NCBI RefSeq assembly: GCF_900182595.1 | Contig: NZ_FXTN01000016.1 | Span: 1 to 64,000 of the forward strand | DNA length: 64,000 nucleotides | From: Pedobacter westerhofensis | Lineage (GTDB): Bacteria; Bacteroidota; Bacteroidia; Sphingobacteriales; Sphingobacteriaceae | Direction: 5' to 3' | In this document: piece after piece, positions 35,173 through 42,947 of the stretch | How the letters are laid out: the number at the start of each line of letters is the position of its first letter | Position numbering within the stretch: the first letter of the stretch is position 1 | Made by a program: the position numbers and the translations under genes | Notes under the pieces: generated by a model | What the model saw: the letters and a program-made list of their open reading frames with translations, nothing else | Told to the model about the DNA's origin: nothing | Database searches by the model: none

Positions 35173-35757
35173 ATGAGTAAAACCATTCAACAGGAAAACG
35201 CCACAGGAATTAAGGAAAATCTGAGGATGATCCTGGAAGAGAACTTTAAACTGGCGGAGCAAATTGATTTTGAGCAGATTGCGCTTCTGATCCCCTATAT
35301 TGAGAATGCCGACCGTATATTTTTGATCGGCGCGGGCCGCTCTGGCCTGGCTCTGCGCTCGGCTGCTATGCGGCTGATGCACTTTGGACTTACCGTATTT
35401 GTAGCTGGCGAAACCACAACTCCAGCAATCAGGGAGGGAGATCTCCTCATCGCTGCTTCGGGCTCAGGAACTACGAGTACAATTGTCAAAGCTGCAGAAA
35501 AAGCTGCTGCTACAGGGGCAGTCGTAGCCGCGATATCTACCACTAACACATCGCCACTGGCAACCTTGTCATCCCTGGTGCTGATCCTTCCTGCCGCGCA
35601 GAAACAGGATCATGGAAAAACAATCTCCGCGCAATATGCAGGTAGCTTATTTGAACAGGCTGTGCTCTTATTGACAGATGCCATTTTCCAGACACTATGG
35701 GCGGCCGACGGCACGCCTGCCGAAGAATTATGGAAAAGGCACGCAAATCTCGAATAA
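35173..35757 (+). CDS. hxlB: 6-phospho-3-hexuloisomerase
   Basis: 194 residues, a single SIS domain: IFLIGAGRSGLALRSAAMRLMHFG, then GDLLIAASGSGTTSTIVKAAEKA. Length and sequence fit phospho-hexuloisomerase, which turns D-arabino-3-hexulose 6-phosphate into fructose 6-phosphate. The following gene encodes the partner synthase, which settles the choice over other SIS sugar isomerases. Together they are the fixation steps of the ribulose-monophosphate pathway in the cytosol. Confidence 0.9.
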   Translation: MSKTIQQENATGIKENLRMILEENFKLAEQIDFEQIALLIPYIENADRIFLIGAGRSGLALRSAAMRLMHFGLTVFVAGETTTPAIREGDLLIAASGSGTTSTIVKAAEKAAATGAVVAAISTTNTSPLATLSSLVLILPAAQKQDHGKTISAQYAGSLFEQAVLLLTDAIFQTLWAADGTPAEELWKRHANLE

Positions 35758-35792
35758 CCATACAATTATTAACACATATAAAAACAATCATC

Positions 35793-36425
35793 ATGGCAAA
35801 ATTACAAGTCGCAATAGATTTATTAACAACGAAAGACGCATTAGAACTGGCTGCAAAAATTGCTCCTTATATTGATATTATTGAACTGGGCACTCCCCTG
35901 ATCAAAAATGAAGGTATTGCAGTAGTGACTGCAATGAAAGCTGCACATCCGGATAAACTGGTATTTGCCGATTTAAAAACTATGGATGCAGGTGAGCTGG
36001 AAGCAGATATCGCTTTCAAAGCAGGAGCAGATTTAGTTACTGTACTTGGAGCTGCAGGTGATGCAACAATCGCGGGCGCAATCAAAGCAGGTAAAGCACA
36101 TGGAAAAGGTGTTGTAGTGGACACGATCGGTGTAGCAGATCGCGTAAAACGCGCACAGGAAGTAACTGCCCTGGGAGCGGAGTTTGTTGAACTTCACGCA
36201 GGTTTGGATGAGCAATGGACTGAAGGATATTCTATTCAGGTATTGATCGACGAAGCAGCGCGTGCTGGTGTACCGGTTTCGATCGCAGGTGGTGTTAACA
36301 TCAGTAATGTTGCTGATGTAATTAAAGCAGGTGCAATCGTTGCAGTTGCCGGAGCAGCAATTTATGGAGCAGAAGACCCTGCTGCTGCTGCAAAAGCTTT
36401 GCGCGAAGCAATTGACGCAGTATAA
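35793..36425 (+). CDS. hxlA: 3-hexulose-6-phosphate synthase
   Basis: 210 residues from the ATG at 35793. An OMP-decarboxylase-like TIM barrel: LQVAIDLLTTKDAL, IDIIELGTPLIKNEG, FADLKTMDAGELEA, DTIGVADRVKRAQE, FVELHAGLDEQ and SIAGGVNISN. It condenses formaldehyde with ribulose 5-phosphate. The related 3-keto-gulonate-6-phosphate decarboxylases share these motifs, but the adjacent isomerase favours the synthase. In a heterotroph the likely use is formaldehyde detoxification or ribulose 5-phosphate supply by the reverse reaction. Confidence 0.9.
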   Translation: MAKLQVAIDLLTTKDALELAAKIAPYIDIIELGTPLIKNEGIAVVTAMKAAHPDKLVFADLKTMDAGELEADIAFKAGADLVTVLGAAGDATIAGAIKAGKAHGKGVVVDTIGVADRVKRAQEVTALGAEFVELHAGLDEQWTEGYSIQVLIDEAARAGVPVSIAGGVNISNVADVIKAGAIVAVAGAAIYGAEDPAAAAKALREAIDAV

Positions 36426-36447
36426 GCTTAGAATTTTATAAATACAG

Positions 36448-36479
36448 GGCTGGCAGAGAAATCTGACCAGCCTTTGTTT
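36448..36479 (+). terminator. Terminator after hxlA
   Basis: GGCTGG (36448-36453) and CCAGCC (36467-36472) enclose a 13-nt loop and are followed by TTTGTTTT. Confidence 0.8.
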
Positions 36480-36490
36480 TGCTTTCTGCT

Positions 36491-36678
36491 TTCCGGAAAT
36501 ACGCTCTTGCAAAGATTATCCTTCGTGTAACCTGACAGTATCGCCGTTCATTTCAAGTCCGTACTGGAACAACCATTATATTTTGTGCGTTCCGGAAATG
36601 CCTTGTCGCAAAGAGCTAATCTTTCATCAATGTAACATCGCAGTATCGTCATTCATTTTAAGCCTGTATTGGAACAAT
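36491..36678. repeat. Tandem imperfect 90-bp duplication
   Basis: Copy A (36491-36576) and copy B (36590-36678) are offset by 99 bp. Both start TTCCGGAAAT and share, in order, GCAAAGA, TGTAAC, CAGTATCG, TTCATTT, AAG-C-GTA and TGGAACAA. Copy B leads into the promoter of response regulator 3. The conserved blocks with drifting spacers look like two copies of a regulatory unit. Confidence 0.75.
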
Positions 36679-36700
36679 GTTTGATAGCAATTTAGCTTTG
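36669..36700 (+). promoter_or_regulatory. Promoter of response regulator 3
   Basis: Perfect -7 box TAGCTTTG at 36693-36700, with TTGG at 36669-36672 as a weak -33, spacing 20. The ATG follows 19 bp later. Confidence 0.55.
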
Positions 36701-36719
36701 GAAAAATATAGGATCAAAT

Positions 36720-37091
36720 ATGACTAAGCGGATACACGTACTTGAAGATGATGGCGACATCAGGTATATTATCGAATATTTATTGAAAAATGAAGGATAT
36801 GAACTGCAGCTTTCTTCATCTGTGAGTGAACTAAAAAGTAAACTCAGGGATGCACTGCCCGACCTGTTCATTATCGATGTGATGCTGCCGGATGGAAATG
36901 GCATTGAGATCTGTGACGACCTGAAAAGTGATATGTTTACCAAACATATTCCGGTGATCGTGATGTCTGCAAATCCGAGAAGCAAACAGATGAGTTCACA
37001 GGTATGCGCAGACGATTACATCAGTAAACCATTTGATCTGGAAGATGTACTGACCCGGATCAATAACCTGCTCCTGAAAAAGTCGGCCTGA
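36720..37091 (+). CDS. Single-domain response regulator 3
   Basis: 123 residues, receiver only, canonical: VLEDDGD, Asp53 in IIDVMLPDG, IVMSAN, ISKPFD. Paralogue of the two regulators at 31.4-32.2 kb, from which it is separated by the DUF885/AraC/hexulose-phosphate block. It has an unusual duplicated upstream region. Confidence 0.93.
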   Translation: MTKRIHVLEDDGDIRYIIEYLLKNEGYELQLSSSVSELKSKLRDALPDLFIIDVMLPDGNGIEICDDLKSDMFTKHIPVIVMSANPRSKQMSSQVCADDYISKPFDLEDVLTRINNLLLKKSA

Positions 37092-37183
37092 TCAGCTTTG
37101 GTTTGACCGCCAGTCGGGACCTCTAGCAATCTGATAAACATCTGCCCGGCGGAATACCTGTTCTGATCATACCTTTGCGATCA

Positions 37184-38293
37184 TCAGGACTTTCTCAGGT
37201 ATTTAGTAATGAGCCTGGCCGTTCTGCCAGAGGCACCGGGATCCCCCATAATTTTAGCTAAATCCATATAGCTTTCCAACATATCCGCTCGTTCGGGCCC
37301 ATTGAGCAAGCTTTTAAGTTCTGCAGTGACGTTTTCAGTATTGCAGTCATTCTGAATCAGTTCAGTAACCACTTTTTTATCCATGATCAGGTTCACAAGT
37401 GAAATAAATCTGATTTTCACCAGCATCCTGGCAATTGCAATTGAAATTGCCCCCCCTTTGTAAACCACTACCTGCGGAACTTTAAACAACGCCGTTTCTA
37501 AAGTGGCTGTTCCCGAGGCAACAACAGCAGCTTTTGCCACCTGCAGCAAATCATAGGTTTGCCCGAATACAAGCTTCACATTTTCAGCGCCGTTGAACTG
37601 CTCGTAATAAGCAGGCTGGAAACTGGGCGCTGCGGCCACCACAAATTGCTGATCCGGAAAATTACTGATCACGCTAAGCATTACCGGGAGTAATCTTTCG
37701 ATCTCCTGTTTACGGCTTCCCGGGAGCAGTGCAATAATCTCCGTGTTGTTCAGCCCATTCCTGCTGAGGAAACTGGCATCCGGCACAAATGCCGACTTCT
37801 CATCAAGCAAAGGATTACCTACATAGTCTACCTTCATCCCCCATTGCTGATAAAAATCAACCTCAAAAGGCAGGATGCAAAACATCTTGTCGACAACCTT
37901 TTTAATTTTTAATACCCGCTTCTGGTTCCATGCCCATACTTTTGGGGATATATAATAACACACCTTAATATGGTGCTCCTTTGCAAAAGCAGCAATTTTG
38001 AGATTGAAGCCAGGAAAGTCAATGAGTACCAGTACATCAGGAGCATATGCTTTGATATCTTCCTTGCAGGTTTTCATATTCCTGAGGATAGTCTGAAGAT
38101 TCAGGACAACTTCGGTAAAGCCCATGAAGGCCATATCGGCATAGTGCTTTACCAGCTTACCACCTTCGGCCTCCATTTTGTCACCGCCAAAGTATCTGAA
38201 ATCCGCCCCAGCATCCTCTTCTTTCAGCGCCTTCATCAGGTTGGCGCCGTGCAGATCGCCTGATGCCTCACCGGCTACAAGATAATACTTCAT
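37184..38293 (-). CDS. lpxB: Lipid-A-disaccharide synthase
   Basis: 369 residues, full length. GT-B fold of family GT19: start YYLVAGEASGDLHGANLMKAL, FRYFGGDKMEAEG, DVLVLIDFPGFNLKIAAFAK, YYISPKVWAWNQKRVLKIKK, LLPGSRKQEIERLLPVML and ASGTATLETALFKVPQVVVYK. It joins UDP-2,3-diacylglucosamine and lipid X at the inner membrane in lipid A synthesis. Its ATG overlaps the stop of the small membrane gene (4 bp), giving surE - membrane protein - lpxB as one unit. Confidence 0.96.
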   Translation of the reverse strand: MKYYLVAGEASGDLHGANLMKALKEEDAGADFRYFGGDKMEAEGGKLVKHYADMAFMGFTEVVLNLQTILRNMKTCKEDIKAYAPDVLVLIDFPGFNLKIAAFAKEHHIKVCYYISPKVWAWNQKRVLKIKKVVDKMFCILPFEVDFYQQWGMKVDYVGNPLLDEKSAFVPDASFLSRNGLNNTEIIALLPGSRKQEIERLLPVMLSVISNFPDQQFVVAAAPSFQPAYYEQFNGAENVKLVFGQTYDLLQVAKAAVVASGTATLETALFKVPQVVVYKGGAISIAIARMLVKIRFISLVNLIMDKKVVTELIQNDCNTENVTAELKSLLNGPERADMLESYMDLAKIMGDPGASGRTARLITKYLRKS

Positions 38294-38559
38294 GACTGCG
38301 ATATTTTATAGAAAAAGAAAAGAAAGCCCCAGATAAATGTGGCACTCAGAATTCCTCTTCCCGTGTTTTCTTTATTGATTTTGAAAAAATATTTGAGCAG
38401 CAGGGCATTCACTGCAATGCAGCCGATCAGCAGCAGGTCTGCCTTTGCCAGCATCGCCACGCGGTGCATAACAAACCATACAATGGAAATCAGCAGGCCA
38501 GGTACAACAAGGCCGATCCCAAAGCCGGCCCATACGCTATTGCGGATGCGGTTAATCAT
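38290..38559 (-). CDS. Small three-helix membrane protein between surE and lpxB
   Basis: 89 residues with three hydrophobic segments (about 12-32 GFGIGLVVPGLLISIVWFVM, 40-56 ADLLLIGCIAVNALLL, 70-86 ILSATFIWGFLFFFYKI). No family recognised. It overlaps surE by 8 bp and lpxB by 4 bp, so it is translated as part of the operon and is not a chance frame. Confidence 0.85.
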   Translation of the reverse strand: MINRIRNSVWAGFGIGLVVPGLLISIVWFVMHRVAMLAKADLLLIGCIAVNALLLKYFFKINKENTGRGILSATFIWGFLFFFYKISQS

Positions 38560-39331
38560 TAAATGTCCATGAGTTTAGCAAAGGGATCGCATGGTGCGCG
38601 GTAAGATCAAACTGTACAGGCACAACGGAAACATAACCGTGGTCAAGGGCCCATACATCGGTATCTTCTCCCTTATCATTATTCTGGAACACACCCGTTA
38701 ACCAGTAATAAGGACGGCCATAGGGATCCTGGCGCTCATCAAATTCTTCTGCCCATTTCGCATTCGCCTGACGGCAGATTTTAATCCCTTTGATTCCGTT
38801 TCCTTTAGGAAAGTTCACATTCAGCAATGTAGCCTGCGGCAAACCATTGTCCAGTACCTGCTGTGCAATGCTTTTTACATATTTGAGACAGTGACTGAAA
38901 TCTGCTTCCTCAGCGTAATCATCCAGGGAGAACCCAATAGATGGAATACCCTCGATCGCCCCTTCTACGGCAGCAGACATCGTGCCCGAATAAATGACAT
39001 TGATCGAGTTGTTTAGTCCGTGGTTAATACCAGATACACACAGATCGGGCTTTTTGCCCTTAAAGATTTTATTTACGGCAAGCTTGACGCAATCTACCGG
39101 CGTGCCTGAACATTTGTACATTTCTACCCCTTCATACAGATCTACCTTATTGAAACGCATTGGCTTCCCTATGGTGATCGCATGTCCCATGCCCGATTGA
39201 GGGCCATCGGGCGCAACAACAACTACATTTCCCAATTCTTTTACTGCTTCAATCAGATTTTTAATCCCCGGCGCAGTAATACCGTCATCATTTACTACTA
39301 AAATATTGGGTCTGGAATGCTGTTTCTTCAT
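38552..39331 (-). CDS. surE: 5'/3'-nucleotidase SurE
   Basis: 259 residues. Metal site NILVVNDDGITAPGI (Asp-Asp) near residue 14, CSGTPVDCVKLAVNKI, SGINHGLNNSINVIYSGTMSAAVEGAIEGIPSIGFS (Asn and Ser of the SurE site). It dephosphorylates nucleoside monophosphates. First gene of the unit with the membrane protein and lpxB. Confidence 0.96.
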   Translation of the reverse strand: MKKQHSRPNILVVNDDGITAPGIKNLIEAVKELGNVVVVAPDGPQSGMGHAITIGKPMRFNKVDLYEGVEMYKCSGTPVDCVKLAVNKIFKGKKPDLCVSGINHGLNNSINVIYSGTMSAAVEGAIEGIPSIGFSLDDYAEEADFSHCLKYVKSIAQQVLDNGLPQATLLNVNFPKGNGIKGIKICRQANAKWAEEFDERQDPYGRPYYWLTGVFQNNDKGEDTDVWALDHGYVSVVPVQFDLTAHHAIPLLNSWTFND

Positions 39332-39627
39332 GAGGGTAAAAGTACAAGATTATAGTATAAAACTGTGATAATTTCATTTTCAAAAGTATATTTGAGTAAA
39401 CTTGTTAAAGACTAACCCAACATCATCTATCAATTTCTGTAACTAAATGAACAATAGAACGTCATAGCCTAATAACCGTTCAATACCGGGCAAAAGCGTT
39501 CCTGATGAGGACAAAGAAAGACAAAAAATTAACTGACCAAAAATGAAACCTCATGAGCTTACCATTTATAAAAAAATGCGGTACCTCATGAAAGCTTCAT
39601 CACAACTAAAAAACAAACTAACTGAAA

Positions 39628-42561
39628 ATGAAAAAAAACTTATTAATGCTCCTGTGCCTCCTGATCTGCGGGACTGGCCTGATGGCACAAACCCTATACC
39701 AGTGGAAAACCGCCTCCTCCGCCGGATATACCTACAGGTACGTGACCAACGATCCTACAAAATCCCGCTTTTACACGCTGAAGAACGGATTAACAGTGAT
39801 CCTCTCTGAGAACACGAAAGAACCAAACATCCAGTACAGAATGGCCGTAAGAGCCGGCAGCAATACCGACCCAAGGACTGCAACCGGACTTGCACATTAC
39901 CTTGAACATCTTTTGTTCAAAGGAACCGATCGCTTTGGCACCATGGACTACGCTAAAGAGAAGCCGCTGCTGGATAAAGTATCAGCCTTGTATGAAAAGT
40001 ACCACGCTACTACCGACCCTGCAAAACGCAAAGAAATCTACGCAGAAATAGATAAAACTTCCGGAGAAGCATCAAATTATTCTATTGCCAATGAGTATGA
40101 TAAGATGATGAAATCTATTGGCGGACAGATTACAAACGCCCATACCTGGTATGAGGAAACGGTTTACGAAGAAGATTTCCCTTCCAATGCTACCGATAAA
40201 TTCCTTGCCCTGCAGGCCGAGCGTTTCCGTGCACCGGTATTCAGGATTTTCCACACTGAGCTGGAAGCCGTATACGAAGAGAAAAACCGCGGACTGGACA
40301 ATGACAGCTGGAAGATCAATGAGAAATTAAATGCGCTGCTCTATCCTACGCATAATTACGGACAACAAACTACCATCGGTACGGTAGAACATCTTAAAAA
40401 CCCTTCACTGGTAGAAATCCGCAAGTTCTATGACAAATACTATGTACCGAACAATATGGCACTGGTACTGTCGGGCGATTTCAAACCGGACGAGATGATC
40501 AAAAAGGTTGATGCAGCTTTCTCTTTTATGCAATCCAAACCTGTGGCGGCCTATGCCCCGGCACCGGAAAAACCACTGATCAAAATCCAGACTGCCGATA
40601 TTTATGGCCCAAGCGCCGAGGTAGTGCGGATTGGCTACAGGGGTTACGCAGAAAATACCAGACAGAGCATGTTGCTTGACCTGATTGGCAGTATCCTTTC
40701 AAATGATAAAGCAGGCCTGCTGGATATCAACCTGAATAAAAAACAAAGGGTATTGAGCTCTGGCGCGGGATATCAGCAGATGAAAGACTATGGTACATTT
40801 ATCTTACTGGCACAGCCTAAACAGGGACAAACGCTTGAAGAAGCGAAAGCGCTGCTGCTTGGCCAGATCGCCCTGCTCAAAAAGGGAGCGTTTGATGAAA
40901 GCCTGATCAAAGCTACTGTAGCAAACAGCAAACTGGCCCTGTTACAGTCTTTCGATAAAAACGATTTCCGCGCTGAAACGATCACGAATGAGTTTATCAT
41001 GAACCGCGCAACCAAATGGGACAAATCTTTGGGCAATCCTGACGCTATGGCTAAGGTGACCAAGAAAGAGGTTGTGGACTTTGCCAACCAGTTTTTCAAA
41101 GATAACTACGTGGTAATCCTGAAACACAAGGGTGAAGATAAAACCATACAGAAAGTGGAGAAACCGGCAATCACTGCGGTTAAAACAAATACCAATGAAA
41201 CGTCAGATTTCACTAAAAACCTGCTAGCGGCAACATCAAAACCAATAGAGGCACGTTTCCTGGATTACAGCAAAGACCTTAACTTTGGTAAGGCCGGCAT
41301 TGCCGATGTGGTAGCTGTCCAAAATAAGGAAAACAGTATTTTTACCCTGAGCTACCGTTTTGATATGGGCACCTGGAACAATAAGATGACTCCTTTTGCG
41401 GCCAAATATCTGACATATCTGAGCACTGATAAATATACTGCTGAGGAGATTAGCAAGCAGTTTTATAACATCGCCTGCAATTACTCTTTCAATGTGACCA
41501 ATGATGTAACTACGATCACCATCAGCGGCCTGCAGGAGAATTTTGACCAGGCGGTAAACCTTGTAGAACATGTATTTGCAAACTGCAAGGCCAATGAAAA
41601 TGCCTTAACTGAACTAAAAAGCAGCATCCTTAAATCAAGGGAAAACACGAAACTGAATAAGGCGGCAATTCTTTCAGGCCTGATGAGCTACGCCCAGTAC
41701 GGGCCGCAGAACCCTACAAACTTTGCGCTGACCAATGACGAGGTGAAACAAATGACCTCTGCGCAGCTGCTGGACATCATCCATCACCTGAAAAACTACA
41801 AACACAGCATCAATTATTACGGACCTGAAACGCTTGACGTATTTACCAAAAACATTGAAAAGGTACATACCCTGCCTTCAGCATTTACTGAACCCGCAGC
41901 GGCACAAAAATTCAGCTATACCAACAGCACAGACAACCAGGTATACTTTGCCAACTACGATATGGTACAATCTGAAATCCGCTGGGTAAGGAACAACGGC
42001 AAGTATGATCCGTCACAAGCTGCAAAAATCTCGTTATTCAACAGTTATTTTGGTGGTGGAATGGGATCAATTGTATTCCAGACGATCCGCGAATCCAAAG
42101 CCCTGGCGTACTCAACCTTTGCTTACTACGCCACTCCTGATAAAAACACGAAGGATTATTCAATGGTGGCCTATGTAGGGAGCCAGGCTGATAAAATGCC
42201 GGATGCCGTGGCTGCAATGAATGAGTTGCTGAATGTGATGCCTGAATCGGATAAAAACTTTGAATCTTCAAAATACAGTGCGCTCAATGCCATTGAAACT
42301 TCGAGAGTCACAAAAGACGATATCATCACGCATTACTATGCCGACAAGAGATTGGGCCTTGATCACGATTCCAGGATCGATGAATACAATGGCCTGAAGC
42401 CTTTAACCTTTGCAGACATCAAAACCTTTCATCAAAGCAACGTGGCCAATAAGCCATACAGTTATTGTATCGTTGCCTCTGATAAAAAGGTAAAAGCTGA
42501 AGATATGCAAAAGTTTGGTAAGCTGAATACGCTGACTTTAGAGCAAATATTTGGATACTAA
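39628..42561 (+). CDS. M16 family zinc peptidase (two-domain, exported)
   Basis: 977 residues with a signal peptide (LLMLLCLLICGTGLMAQ). The inverted zinc motif HYLEH is at 90-94, with the further site NAHTWYEETVYEEDFP. The second, inactive M16 half begins near residue 520 and includes ESKALAYSTFAYYA, as in pitrilysin/insulinase proteins, the two halves forming a clam-shell. It degrades peptides in the periplasm. Monocistronic, followed by a shared terminator with csbD. The 296-bp gap upstream has a -7-like TATATTTG at 39387-39394 and no gene. Confidence 0.93.
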   Translation: MKKNLLMLLCLLICGTGLMAQTLYQWKTASSAGYTYRYVTNDPTKSRFYTLKNGLTVILSENTKEPNIQYRMAVRAGSNTDPRTATGLAHYLEHLLFKGTDRFGTMDYAKEKPLLDKVSALYEKYHATTDPAKRKEIYAEIDKTSGEASNYSIANEYDKMMKSIGGQITNAHTWYEETVYEEDFPSNATDKFLALQAERFRAPVFRIFHTELEAVYEEKNRGLDNDSWKINEKLNALLYPTHNYGQQTTIGTVEHLKNPSLVEIRKFYDKYYVPNNMALVLSGDFKPDEMIKKVDAAFSFMQSKPVAAYAPAPEKPLIKIQTADIYGPSAEVVRIGYRGYAENTRQSMLLDLIGSILSNDKAGLLDINLNKKQRVLSSGAGYQQMKDYGTFILLAQPKQGQTLEEAKALLLGQIALLKKGAFDESLIKATVANSKLALLQSFDKNDFRAETITNEFIMNRATKWDKSLGNPDAMAKVTKKEVVDFANQFFKDNYVVILKHKGEDKTIQKVEKPAITAVKTNTNETSDFTKNLLAATSKPIEARFLDYSKDLNFGKAGIADVVAVQNKENSIFTLSYRFDMGTWNNKMTPFAAKYLTYLSTDKYTAEEISKQFYNIACNYSFNVTNDVTTITISGLQENFDQAVNLVEHVFANCKANENALTELKSSILKSRENTKLNKAAILSGLMSYAQYGPQNPTNFALTNDEVKQMTSAQLLDIIHHLKNYKHSINYYGPETLDVFTKNIEKVHTLPSAFTEPAAAQKFSYTNSTDNQVYFANYDMVQSEIRWVRNNGKYDPSQAAKISLFNSYFGGGMGSIVFQTIRESKALAYSTFAYYATPDKNTKDYSMVAYVGSQADKMPDAVAAMNELLNVMPESDKNFESSKYSALNAIETSRVTKDDIITHYYADKRLGLDHDSRIDEYNGLKPLTFADIKTFHQSNVANKPYSYCIVASDKKVKAEDMQKFGKLNTLTLEQIFGY

Positions 42562-42570
42562 TCTCAGATC

Positions 42571-42612
42571 AAAAAAAAATGGTATATGAAAAATCATATA
42601 CCATTTTTTTTT
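42571..42612. terminator. Bidirectional terminator
   Basis: ATGGTATATGA (42579-42589) and TCATATACCAT (42594-42604) pair perfectly; flanking A8 and T8 tracts extend the stem and serve both the M16 gene and the convergent csbD gene. Confidence 0.93.
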
Positions 42613-42655
42613 GCTTGCCGGAATCAATTGATATGATTCGGACTTCTTTTATCCA

Positions 42656-42841
42656 TTATAAAGATTTCAGCCAATCAATGACCTCATCGCGTGTCTTACC
42701 TGTTTTCTGCTGAATCCTTCCATAAAGCTCATCATCTTTCCCTTCTTCATGTTTCAGGTCATCATCAGTAAGATCGCCATAAGCCTGTTTCACTTTACCT
42801 TTTAATTCGTTCCACTTTCCTTTTAATTCTAACTTATCCAT
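42656..42841 (-). CDS. CsbD family stress protein
   Basis: 61 residues. Typical CsbD: MDKLELKGKWNELKGKVKQ, YGDLTDDDLKHEEGK, ELYGRIQQKTGKTRDEVIDWL. A small hydrophilic cytosolic protein commonly induced by general stress; molecular role unknown. Probably transcribed alone. Confidence 0.9.
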   Translation of the reverse strand: MDKLELKGKWNELKGKVKQAYGDLTDDDLKHEEGKDDELYGRIQQKTGKTRDEVIDWLKSL

Positions 42842-42910
42842 GGTAGTATGTTTTTAGTTTACTATTGAACTACACTAACAACACCTGGGACAAGTATTTG
42901 TTTTATGGCA

Positions 42911-42932
42911 GAGCCTGCATAAACACAGGCTC
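42911..42932 (-). terminator. Hairpin after acs
   Basis: GAGCCTG (42911-42917) and CAGGCTC (42926-42932) form a 7-bp stem 16 bp past the acs stop on the minus strand. The following T content is weak. Confidence 0.5.
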
Positions 42933-42947
42933 AGGAACTTTGTGGGT

